From Bacteroidales bacterium (GTDB lineage Bacteria; Bacteroidota; Bacteroidia; Bacteroidales; UBA10428), in the NCBI GenBank assembly GCA_016938095.1, contig JAFGVG010000104.1:1-5108 (forward strand): a stretch of 5,108 bases of DNA. Reading direction: 5' to 3'. A program made the position numbers and the translations under genes. Shown here piece by piece: positions 1 to 5,108 of the stretch; position 1 is the first letter of the stretch, and each line of letters starts with the position of its first letter. The notes below the pieces were generated by a model. That model ran no database searches. It was not told where the DNA came from and worked only from the letters and a program-made list of their open reading frames with translations.

Positions 1-686
1 GCATGTTTGTTTCTGCAGATCAGCACTCAGGCAATGGCCCAACGCCCAGGCAACAGCAACCACATGCCCATATGGCGGTTATGTCGGTCAACAACCAATT
101 TGTTTATGCCTGCGACCTGGGAACCGACCGGATTTATATCTATCAGTTCCAACCAACCCAGGGCAAGCTGTTACCCACACCAGATAATTATAATACTCAA
201 CCCGGTGCCGGTCCCCGTCATTTGACACTGCATCCCAGGCTGCAAACTGCCTATGTGGTTTGCGAGTTAAACGGAACTATCGAATGTATGCGTTTAGACA
301 CGGTATCGGGACAACTCATTCGTTTTCAGGTCATTGCCACCCTTACCGAAGGTAACCCCGGCGAGGCTTCGTGTGCCGATATCCACATAACCCCATCGGG
401 AAAATACCTTTATGCCAGTAACAGAGGTTCATATAACAGCATAGCCATGTATACTGTTGACGAAAAAACCGGCGAACTCACCTGGATTGGAAGCCAGCAC
501 GTTAAAGGGAAAACACCCCGCAGCTTTATTATCGATCCCACCGGGCAATTTTTGCTGGTAGCCAATCAGGATACGGATAACATTGTAACATTCCGGATTA
601 ATCCTGAATCGGGAATGCTTATGGATACCGGTATAGAATCCAATGTACCCACCCCCGTTTGTCTGAAATTTATGCCCCGGTTATAA
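1..686 (+). CDS. pgl: 6-phosphogluconolactonase-type lactonase (beta-propeller), 5' end cut off by window
   Basis: This is the 3' portion of a lactonase-family gene (the YbhE/Pgl seven-bladed beta-propeller type). Such enzymes hydrolyse 6-phosphogluconolactone to 6-phosphogluconate in the oxidative pentose phosphate pathway. The frame is open to the left edge. The first ATG (position 3) is internal, because the 227 visible residues start in the middle of the fold and full-length relatives have roughly 340-380. Counting from that Met, conserved blocks are a GP..RQ..PHAH stretch (13-23), DLGTDR (38-43), GPRH (70-73), a blade ending ASNRG (138-142), TPRSF..DP.GQ.LLVANQ, and a C-terminal PTPVC.KF.P blade. 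Propeller repeats with D/H-P-x-G-(K/Q)-x-L-x-V/A-N are evident. The stop is TAA at 684-686. arfB follows after 12 bases and is probably cotranscribed. Some members of the family act on other lactones or are exported; the missing N-terminus prevents checking for a signal peptide. Confidence 0.88.
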   Translation, partial: MFVSADQHSGNGPTPRQQQPHAHMAVMSVNNQFVYACDLGTDRIYIYQFQPTQGKLLPTPDNYNTQPGAGPRHLTLHPRLQTAYVVCELNGTIECMRLDTVSGQLIRFQVIATLTEGNPGEASCADIHITPSGKYLYASNRGSYNSIAMYTVDEKTGELTWIGSQHVKGKTPRSFIIDPTGQFLLVANQDTDNIVTFRINPESGMLMDTGIESNVPTPVCLKFMPRL

Positions 687-698
687 TGGATTAAAAAT

Positions 699-1133
699 AT
701 GGACATTCCGCAAATACCGGTGACCGAACGGAATTTCTCATCTGAATTGCATTTCAGTGCTTCACGAAGCAGCGGGCCGGGAGGCCAGCATGTGAATAAG
801 GTCAGCTCGCGCGTTGAATTGCGTTTTGATGTAATGGCTTCCGGCATGTTAACCCCGGATGAAAAAGTGCTCATCTATACAACACTGGCCAAAAGAATCA
901 ACAGCAGCGGTGAACTTATTCTGGTATGCCAGACAGAACGCTCACAGTACGAAAACAAGGAAAAGGTAACAGAAAGATTTTACAGATTGCTTGTAAAAGC
1001 ACTCACGCTGCAAAAGAAAAGAACTCCCACAAGGCCCACACGGGCATCCAGGGTAAAACGACTCGAATCCAAGCACATACATTCCGAGAAGAAGAAAAGG
1101 AGATCCGGCACGCTCCGTGATGAACAAACCTAA
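699..1133 (+). CDS. arfB: Alternative ribosome-rescue factor ArfB (peptidyl-tRNA hydrolase, YaeJ type)
   Basis: The 144-residue protein matches ArfB, which enters stalled ribosomes lacking a stop codon in the A site and hydrolyses peptidyl-tRNA. The catalytic GGQ is at residues 28-30 within SRSSGPGGQHVNK, the typical class-I release-factor loop. The codon-recognition domain of RF1/RF2 is absent. The C-terminus (about residues 105-140) is rich in Lys and Arg, including KKKRR, as expected for the tail that occupies the empty mRNA entry channel. The length agrees with the roughly 140 residues of E. coli ArfB. The ATG at 699 places GGQ at the usual distance from the N-terminus; no Shine-Dalgarno is seen, as is common in Bacteroidota. 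It lies 12 bases after the lactonase gene, so it probably shares that transcript. Its TAA (1131-1133) overlaps the stop of the converging minus-strand gene. Release factors RF1/RF2 are excluded by size. Confidence 0.93.
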   Translation: MDIPQIPVTERNFSSELHFSASRSSGPGGQHVNKVSSRVELRFDVMASGMLTPDEKVLIYTTLAKRINSSGELILVCQTERSQYENKEKVTERFYRLLVKALTLQKKRTPTRPTRASRVKRLESKHIHSEKKKRRSGTLRDEQT

Positions 1134-2554
1134 CGTTCTTCGATGCTGAAAATCTCATTGCGGTCGAAGTTTTGCCAGTAACGAATAGCCTTCATCCTGA
1201 CAAGCTCCCAATAGATGTCGCTGTCGAGGCCATATATTTTTGTTAATTCCCTGATATCCCCTTCAATTTTATTGCGGATATCATCGCGTAGAGTTACCCG
1301 GATGGTTCTATTCATATAGGTAAAATCGGCCATTGGAAGTCGTAAATCTTCGGCAGCAATTTTAATCAGCCCATGTCCCAGGGTTGCACCGGTACTTATC
1401 TGAAGTCCGTCGTTCATGCAGCTGAAAGGTGGCACAATTCCGGCATAGGACAACACTGTCATCTCATCAATACCCGCCCTAAAGTATTCCTTTGCCCTTA
1501 AACCCATTTTCACCCCAATAATGGCATAAATGCCAAGATGACGGTGCATTTCATTTGCCATAACCCCGGCAATCCATTCTTCCCTGCCATATTTTTTGAT
1601 TGCAATATCCGCAATTTCCTGTACGTCGTGATAATAGTAAGCCGTATCCATAGGGAAGAACTCCAGCACCTGGTTATGATTAACGGTTTCACCCCATAAT
1701 ATGCTTTTGCAGGCCATATGGATTTCGTCAGCCGTGGTGGACTCGTTTAATTGATAACCAATCAGTGTATTTAAGGTATCACACCTGAAAAGCGAAGGAA
1801 AATGCAGGAACAGGGCCAGCGATTCATCAAAAAATGCCTTTGAATATGGTGTTTCCTTAATATTCAGGCTTTCAAAGACCTTTTGGGCATGAATACCGGG
1901 AATGTTCTTAATCATATCCGTGAAACGATCGTCGTAACGATTATGAGACACGGTATTTACTAACACAAGGGGAAGCTTTTGTGCCAGCAAATTGGATAAC
2001 GAACCCGTGTCGATGCTAAAATTAAAATTTCGCGCATTTAACTCCATAGGACTACTCCATAAAATTCGCTCCACCTGCTCATGAAAGCCTTTATAATACT
2101 GAAAAATTGCGTGAATGCTGCTTAAACCGCCCAGGCACAGGTAATCGATCTTTTCGCCCTCCAGGTTGTCCAGCACTTGGCTTATCAGAGAAACAGCATC
2201 GGGAGGCGCAAGTGTATCGCATGGACTTGCCCCCCATTTGAAATCAAGTGCCGGCAGACATCCCTTTTTACCTGCCTTTTGATCAAAAAAGCAGCCAACC
2301 GGCAAACCCTGGTGATGCAGATCAATGAGCAGGCTTTTTACCTTATGGTAGGTTGCTTTGGCATCCAGTACACCCGTGGATGTTGTTATGGCAAGCACCC
2401 TTATATCGGGCGATGCCAGTAACATGCAAATGGTGCGGAAGTCATCCAGTCCCCCATCAGTATCGATAATTATATAATGTCCTGCCTTCCAGGGGTGTGC
2501 CTGTAAACCTACCGGTAACAGTGCCAGTATCAGCCAGAATAAACCTTTCTTCAT
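1130..2554 (-). CDS. Exported fusion protein: nucleoside-hydrolase-like domain plus FmdE-like domain
   Basis: The 474-residue protein begins with a Sec signal peptide (residues 1-19, basic MKK, hydrophobic core, likely cleavage after LQA), so it should act in the periplasm; there is no lipobox Cys. Residues about 27-270 resemble inosine-uridine nucleoside hydrolases: DTDGGLDD at 31-38 matches the calcium/ribose-binding DxDxGxDD motif, LGG at 141-143 fits the LGPLTN region, ELN at 171-173 fits the EFN region, and FFDESLA at 241-247 aligns with HDPLA. The His just before that Asp is Phe here, and the Asn after ITT.G is Val, so ordinary nucleosidase activity is doubtful. Residues about 335-440 resemble FmdE (PF02663): MHRHLG at 336-341 and SCMNDGLQ.STGATLGHG at 378-395, with His337, His339, Cys379 and Asp382 kept. 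The Cys usual in HGHLCPG is Gly. No zinc-finger CxxC pairs follow. The gene lies 39 bases after the membrane-protein gene and is likely cotranscribed. The substrate is unknown; domain assignments are by eye. Confidence 0.8.
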   Translation of the reverse strand: MKKGLFWLILALLPVGLQAHPWKAGHYIIIDTDGGLDDFRTICMLLASPDIRVLAITTSTGVLDAKATYHKVKSLLIDLHHQGLPVGCFFDQKAGKKGCLPALDFKWGASPCDTLAPPDAVSLISQVLDNLEGEKIDYLCLGGLSSIHAIFQYYKGFHEQVERILWSSPMELNARNFNFSIDTGSLSNLLAQKLPLVLVNTVSHNRYDDRFTDMIKNIPGIHAQKVFESLNIKETPYSKAFFDESLALFLHFPSLFRCDTLNTLIGYQLNESTTADEIHMACKSILWGETVNHNQVLEFFPMDTAYYYHDVQEIADIAIKKYGREEWIAGVMANEMHRHLGIYAIIGVKMGLRAKEYFRAGIDEMTVLSYAGIVPPFSCMNDGLQISTGATLGHGLIKIAAEDLRLPMADFTYMNRTIRVTLRDDIRNKIEGDIRELTKIYGLDSDIYWELVRMKAIRYWQNFDRNEIFSIEER

Positions 2555-2593
2555 TTGAATAGCAACATTATTTGGTTAACCGAATATCGCCTG

Positions 2594-3241
2594 CTAAAGT
2601 CCAAGAAAAAGAATGGCCGCACCACAAAGAGCAATGGCCACTCCGGCAATAACATGCTGATATTTTTCCAGTGCACTCAGTTTTACAAATGATATACCTT
2701 TCAGCAACAGAAGTACCATAATGACCATGGTTGCAATGGTAATCAGTGCAAATAGCGATGAAATTATGGCTACTGCACCATAATTATGTTCAGCAGCAGG
2801 ATACATTAAAATCGGAATCAACGGTTCGCAGGGACCGAAAACAAAAATGGCAAACAGTATCCAGAAGGTCATTTTTTTGTTGGCATCTGCTGCTGGATGG
2901 TGGTGGTGATTTTTTCTGTTTAACAAACGAATTATTCCCCAACCCATATAGGCCAGCCCGAATATGAACAACAGCCAGGCAGCCAGATTTCCCCGGAAAC
3001 CCTCAACATGTTCAATGCCTGAAATGGCTATGCCTGCTGCTATGCCAATAAATCCAATAACAATAGAGCTTAAAACATGACCCAGCCCGCAAAGTATGAC
3101 AATATTGATGGTTCGGGCAACCGACCAGTTCCGTGTTTTAGCCATGGCCACAAAAGGAAGGTAATGATCCGGTCCGGCGACAGTGTGCAGGAAGCCAATT
3201 GTTAAGGCAGTGCCGGCGAGAAATGAGAAAGTAGGTTCCAT
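2594..3241 (-). CDS. UreH/NiCoT-like multi-pass membrane protein, probable divalent-metal transporter
   Basis: The 215-residue hydrophobic protein has about six membrane segments (approximate residues 5-24, 43-73 possibly as two, 86-107, 125-148, 155-180, 194-214). The first segment holds HTVAGPDH (His19, Asp25, His26), a variant of the HX4DH metal signature of nickel/cobalt permeases with one extra residue between His and Asp. The second holds GLGH (52-55), also typical of the NicO/RcnA/UreH group. A cytoplasmic or periplasmic loop carries four consecutive His (112-115), as in several nickel, cobalt or zinc transporters. The fourth segment has GPCEPLIP (136-143), reminiscent of the PC..P motif of DsbD/CcdA-like relatives in the same broad superfamily. 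Annotation pipelines might name it sulfite exporter TauE/SafE family or UreH-domain protein. No urease genes are in view. Metal identity and direction of transport cannot be read from sequence. It is the first gene of the minus-strand pair and has a candidate promoter at 3312-3342. Confidence 0.75.
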   Translation of the reverse strand: MEPTFSFLAGTALTIGFLHTVAGPDHYLPFVAMAKTRNWSVARTINIVILCGLGHVLSSIVIGFIGIAAGIAISGIEHVEGFRGNLAAWLLFIFGLAYMGWGIIRLLNRKNHHHHPAADANKKMTFWILFAIFVFGPCEPLIPILMYPAAEHNYGAVAIISSLFALITIATMVIMVLLLLKGISFVKLSALEKYQHVIAGVAIALCGAAILFLGL

Positions 3242-3311
3242 GCAAGGATAAATTATTATTACGCTAAATATCAGCTATATAAATAATATCACCATTTACA
3301 ATATCGTGTTA

Positions 3312-3342
3312 CCAAGATACTACATTCCCGTTGAATACCAAA
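3312..3342 (-). promoter_or_regulatory. Candidate Bacteroidota-type promoter for the membrane-protein/NH-FmdE unit
   Basis: Read on the minus strand, TTTG (3342-3339) is followed after 19 bases by TATCTTGG (3319-3312). This matches the Bacteroidota minus-33 TTTG and, with one mismatch, the minus-7 TAnnTTTG consensus. It would give an AT-rich leader of about 65 bases before the ATG at 3241. The TTTG element sits inside the left arm of the inverted repeat at 3335-3366. Found by eye only. Confidence 0.4.
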
Positions 3343-3362
3343 TGGCGTTTTTATTACCTTTG
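3331..3362 (+). promoter_or_regulatory. Candidate Bacteroidota-type promoter for msrC
   Basis: TACCTTTG at 3355-3362 is an exact match to the Bacteroidota minus-7 consensus TAnnTTTG. A TTG at 3331-3333 lies 21 bases upstream, close to the expected place for the minus-33 element. Transcription would begin about 5-8 bases downstream, leaving a leader of only about 10-14 bases before the ATG at 3381. The absence of a Shine-Dalgarno sequence agrees with such a short leader. Confidence 0.5.
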
Positions 3363-3366
3363 GTAT
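3335..3366. repeat. Inverted repeat ATACCAAA / TTTGGTAT, candidate operator between divergent genes
   Basis: ATACCAAA (3335-3342) and TTTGGTAT (3359-3366) are perfect 8-base inverted arms separated by 16 bases. The right arm overlaps the msrC minus-7 element and the left arm overlaps the minus-33 element of the opposing promoter. A third half-site, ATACCA (3376-3381), runs into the msrC start codon and forms a second inverted pair with TGGTAT at 3361-3366. The position suits a repressor site acting on both genes, but no binding protein can be named. Confidence 0.45.
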
Positions 3367-3380
3367 CTCAATGATATACC

Positions 3381-3848
3381 ATGAGCGACATAAAAAACCG
3401 TAAAAAGGCCAGGTACCAGCGCGTTTACAATCAGCTGAAATTACTGGTGATAAAAAGCGAAAACCTCACCTCGCGAATGGCCACTATCAATGCCATTTTA
3501 TACCACAAGATGGATGGTTTTTTCTGGGTGGGATTTTACCTGCTCGACGACAAAAAACTACAGGTTGGGCCCTATCAGGGTCCGGTAGCCTGCCTTGAGC
3601 TGCCCTACCAGACCGGGGTTTGCTGGGAAGGCATAAAAACGGGTCAACCTGTGCTGGTACCCGATGTGCATTCATTTCCGGGACATATTGCCTGCGATGC
3701 CCGGTCGAAATCCGAAGTGGTCATACCTTGCAGGAACAAAGCCGGACTGATAACAGGAGTGCTTGATATAGACAGCAACCTGTTGGGAAATTTCGATGAG
3801 TCAGATGTGCAGGAACTGCAAAAAATTGTTGACCTGCTGAATCTATAA
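3381..3848 (+). CDS. msrC: Free methionine-(R)-sulfoxide reductase (GAF-domain fRMsr)
   Basis: The 155-residue cytoplasmic protein is a single GAF domain of the YebR/fRMsr type, which reduces free methionine-(R)-sulfoxide to methionine using thioredoxin-derived electrons. The family signature is clear: FFWVGFYLL (47-55), GPYQGPVAC (63-71), TGVCW (78-82), DVHSFPGHIACDA (95-107), SEVV.P (111-116) and GVLDIDS (126-132). The three redox cysteines are Cys71, Cys81 and Cys105, with the same 10- and 24-residue spacing as in the E. coli and yeast enzymes. Glu112, Asp129 and Asp131 match conserved acidic residues of the substrate pocket. Cys117 is an additional cysteine. Length is close to the usual 160-165, supporting the ATG at 3381. 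The gene is divergent from the membrane-protein gene across 139 bases and probably monocistronic, ending 16 bases before the converging receiver gene. Confidence 0.95.
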   Translation: MSDIKNRKKARYQRVYNQLKLLVIKSENLTSRMATINAILYHKMDGFFWVGFYLLDDKKLQVGPYQGPVACLELPYQTGVCWEGIKTGQPVLVPDVHSFPGHIACDARSKSEVVIPCRNKAGLITGVLDIDSNLLGNFDESDVQELQKIVDLLNL

Positions 3849-3866
3849 ACGGAATGTTCGTTTTTT
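3847..3866 (+). terminator. Weak candidate intrinsic terminator after msrC
   Basis: AAACGGA (3847-3853) can pair with TTCGTTT (3857-3863) around a three-base ATG loop, with one G-T wobble, and a run of six T spans 3861-3866. The stem is AT-rich and the T run partly belongs to the stem, so it would be weak. It overlaps the msrC stop codon and reaches into the end of the converging receiver gene. On the minus strand no T run follows, so it would serve msrC only. Confidence 0.3.
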
Positions 3867-4236
3867 AACTGCGATCAAAACACTCGAGCAATTCAACAAT
3901 TTTTTCTATGGAATAGGGTTTCCCCATTATTTTGTTAAATCCGTTTCCCGGGCAGTCCTCAATAAACATACCGGGTGTATGAGCTGTTAAGGCAACAATG
4001 GGAATATCTTTTTTGGGCTGCATGAGATTTTCCCGTATATACTTCATGGCTTCCACACCGCTCATTACGGGCATTTCGAGGTCCATCAGCACAAGGTCGA
4101 TATCGTTATGTTTTTCCAACGCTTCCAATGCCTGCTTCCCATTCTCAACCTCAATAAAATCGTGTCCCAGGCTCTTTAAAATCTCTGAAACCAGCAAGCG
4201 ATTTGTGTAATAATCATCTGCAACAATAATCTTCAT
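3865..4236 (-). CDS. Single-domain response regulator (CheY-like receiver)
   Basis: The 123-residue protein is one complete receiver domain with no output domain. The acidic pair is Asp7-Asp8, the likely phosphorylated residue is Asp52 in LVLMDLEMP (48-56), the conserved Thr is Thr84 in IVALTAH, and the conserved Lys is Lys106 in GKP. VMDLEMPxMSG-type sequences and an ALTAH block are most common in receiver domains of hybrid histidine kinases and their phosphorelay partners, so a phosphorelay or stand-alone signalling role is likely. No kinase or histidine phosphotransfer gene is in the window. The ATG at 4236 follows the stop of the Crp-like gene by 23 bases on the same strand, suggesting a two-gene transcript. 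Output is unknown. It converges on msrC with 16 bases between the stops. Confidence 0.92.
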   Translation of the reverse strand: MKIIVADDYYTNRLLVSEILKSLGHDFIEVENGKQALEALEKHNDIDLVLMDLEMPVMSGVEAMKYIRENLMQPKKDIPIVALTAHTPGMFIEDCPGNGFNKIMGKPYSIEKIVELLECFDRS

Positions 4237-4259
4237 CTTTACTTACGTTTGGGATATGA

Positions 4260-4943
4260 TCAACCCAGTTCACTCAGGGTTTTGATAATTTTCATACTTT
4301 TAATGGTAACTGTTGAACCATCGAGACTTATTATTTTATCGTTTTTAAATTCAGATAGTGTTCTGATAAAGCTCTCCTTTGTAGTGCCTGCCAGTTCAGC
4401 CAGTTCACGTCTGGTAAAGGGAAATTCAAACACATCGCTCTGGTAAATAATTTCCGAAAAATAAAGGATGACATCGGCAATCCGGCCGGGCAATTGCTTA
4501 TGCGACTGCCCGATAAGCCGCTCAAAAATAAACAGTCCTTCTTCGCTAAGCGAATGTATAACACTACAGACAAATTCGTTATTGCGCTGAATGACACTTT
4601 TAAACTTATCCAGTGCGATATAACCAATGGTGACACTGTTAACAGCCGCCGCAGAAAACTGATTGACCGCTGTGCTGAAAGCGGACATAAGTCCAATAAA
4701 CTCTCCTGCCCGGGCTATCTTCAGAATAAAGTTCCGCTTGTTTCTGCCCTCCTTATAAATCTTAACCAACCCCGATTTCACAAACATCACATGTGAAACA
4801 GGGGTGTGCTGGCGCAGAATGATTTCTTTTCCTTCGAATCCGACAACCTGAATATGATCCTTCAGTTCATCGATTTCGTCAGGTAAAAGACAACCTTCCA
4901 TGGGTAACACGGAAAATAGAGCAGATGCATGCCTGGTGGCCAT
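4260..4943 (-). CDS. Crp/Fnr-family transcriptional regulator
   Basis: The 227-residue protein has a cyclic-nucleotide-binding-type beta-roll (about residues 20-115), a dimerisation helix (about 115-145) and a C-terminal winged helix-turn-helix (about 150-220). The helix-turn-helix is TRRELAELAGTTKESFIRTL (177-196), with Glu190 and Arg194 in the positions that contact DNA in CRP and FNR. The residues that bind cAMP in CRP are not kept: GE at the phosphate-binding loop reads GL (84-85), and the Arg-Ser pair is replaced in QFSA (95-98). The N-terminus has only one Cys (18), so an FNR-type iron-sulfur cluster is unlikely; the other Cys is 126. The signal sensed is therefore unknown. The ATG at 4943 is used here; Met15 (4901) is a possible alternative start because residues 1-14 are poorly conserved in type. 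The receiver gene follows after 23 bases. Confidence 0.92.
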   Translation of the reverse strand: MATRHASALFSVLPMEGCLLPDEIDELKDHIQVVGFEGKEIILRQHTPVSHVMFVKSGLVKIYKEGRNKRNFILKIARAGEFIGLMSAFSTAVNQFSAAAVNSVTIGYIALDKFKSVIQRNNEFVCSVIHSLSEEGLFIFERLIGQSHKQLPGRIADVILYFSEIIYQSDVFEFPFTRRELAELAGTTKESFIRTLSEFKNDKIISLDGSTVTIKSMKIIKTLSELG

Positions 4944-5036
4944 ATAAAATTGATCTGGTCTAAAAGTAATAAAAAAAGAAGCCGGGAACAGACCAATTTA
5001 TGAACAATCGAAAAGCTTTGTATCAGAAAGTTGTTT
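4944..5036 (-). promoter_or_regulatory. Leader region of the crp-like gene with an inverted repeat and weak promoter match
   Basis: This 93-base AT-rich gap precedes the Crp-like gene. On the minus strand, TACTTTTA (4968-4961) matches TAnnTTTG except at the last base and lies 17 bases before the ATG; a TTG at 4996-4994 is 24 bases further upstream, slightly too far for a good minus-33 element. TGGTCT (4956-4961) and AGACCA (4990-4995) form a 6-base inverted repeat flanking this region, possibly an operator. No convincing terminator stem for the upstream gene is seen. Confidence 0.28.
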
Positions 5037-5108
5037 CTATGCCTTGTGTAGCAATTCCAGCATGTTGCCAACCGTGCTGATTTCAATGAAAGAAGCACTT
5101 TGTGTCCA
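5037..5108 (-). CDS. 3' end of an unidentified gene, cut by the window edge
   Basis: One minus-strand frame is open from the right edge to a TAG at 5037-5039 and encodes 23 residues, ending ISTVGNMLELLHKA. The sequence looks like an amphipathic C-terminal helix and uses codons like its neighbours, and it would be codirectional with the Crp-like gene 93 bases downstream. It is too short to identify, and a chance open frame of this length cannot be excluded. Confidence 0.35.
   Translation of the reverse strand, partial: WTQSASFIEISTVGNMLELLHKA

Noticed and set aside
566..874. Minus-strand 102-codon open frame across the end of the lactonase gene and start of arfB
   Set aside because: Both plus-strand genes have strong family motifs over this stretch, so this frame is a shadow.
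2177..2422. Plus-strand 81-codon open frame inside the fusion gene
   Set aside because: It lies fully antisense to a gene with clear domain motifs and its product shows no recognisable features.
2571..2584. Near-palindrome centred on GGTTAACC between the membrane-protein gene and the fusion gene
   Set aside because: It is short, has no T run for a terminator and no promoter match beside it, so I could not assign it a function.
2594..3241. Disulfide-transfer (DsbD/CcdA) role for the membrane protein
   Set aside because: Only one membrane Cys-Pro motif is present, whereas DsbD/CcdA use a pair of conserved membrane cysteines, and the His/Asp motifs favour metal transport.
3267..3305. Three AATATC copies at 3267, 3285 and 3300
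   Set aside because: The region is very AT-rich, the spacings are uneven (18 and 15) and six-base matches are expected by chance.
4260..4943. Oxygen-sensing FNR identity for the Crp-like regulator
   Set aside because: There is no N-terminal cysteine cluster, so an iron-sulfur FNR is not supported.
4862..5098. Minus-strand 78-codon open frame before and into the Crp-like gene
   Set aside because: It overlaps the conserved start of the Crp-like protein in another frame, and its right-hand part is out of frame with the more plausible partial gene ending at 5037.

Overview
The window looks like ordinary chromosomal DNA of a Bacteroidota (Bacteroidetes) bacterium. Three things suggest this. No start codon has a clear Shine-Dalgarno sequence. 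The divergent intergenic region holds a perfect TAnnTTTG minus-7 element of the Bacteroidota type. The proteins (lactonase-family Pgl, FmdE domain, UreH-like membrane protein, cytoplasmic Crp-like regulator with an E..R recognition helix) fit that phylum. The species cannot be told from sequence alone. No tRNA, rRNA, insertion sequence, CRISPR array or phage gene is visible, and no gene-free stretch exceeds about 140 bases.

Layout, left to right. (1) Plus strand, 1-1133: the 3' part of a 6-phosphogluconolactonase-type beta-propeller gene, then 12 bases later arfB, a ribosome-rescue peptidyl-tRNA hydrolase. (2) Minus strand, 3241-1130: a small multi-pass membrane protein of the UreH/NiCoT-like kind, then 39 bases later an exported protein that joins a nucleoside-hydrolase-like domain to an FmdE-like domain. 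Its stop codon interlocks with that of arfB. (3) A 139-base divergent intergenic region (3242-3380) with candidate promoters on both strands and an 8-base perfect inverted repeat lying across both. (4) Plus strand, 3381-3848: msrC, free methionine-(R)-sulfoxide reductase. (5) Minus strand, 4943-3865: a Crp/Fnr-family regulator followed 23 bases later by a single-domain response-regulator receiver, convergent with msrC. (6) At the right edge, the last 23 codons of an unidentified minus-strand gene.

The most distinctive item is the minus-strand pair in (2). The nucleoside-hydrolase part keeps its calcium-site aspartates but appears to have lost the catalytic histidine. It is fused to an FmdE-like domain that keeps its His and Cys positions. 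The upstream neighbour is a likely divalent-metal transporter with a four-histidine loop. A periplasmic metal- or ligand-handling role is a reasonable hypothesis but is inference only. Msr and Crp-like/receiver genes point to stress and redox adaptation, again by inference from family.
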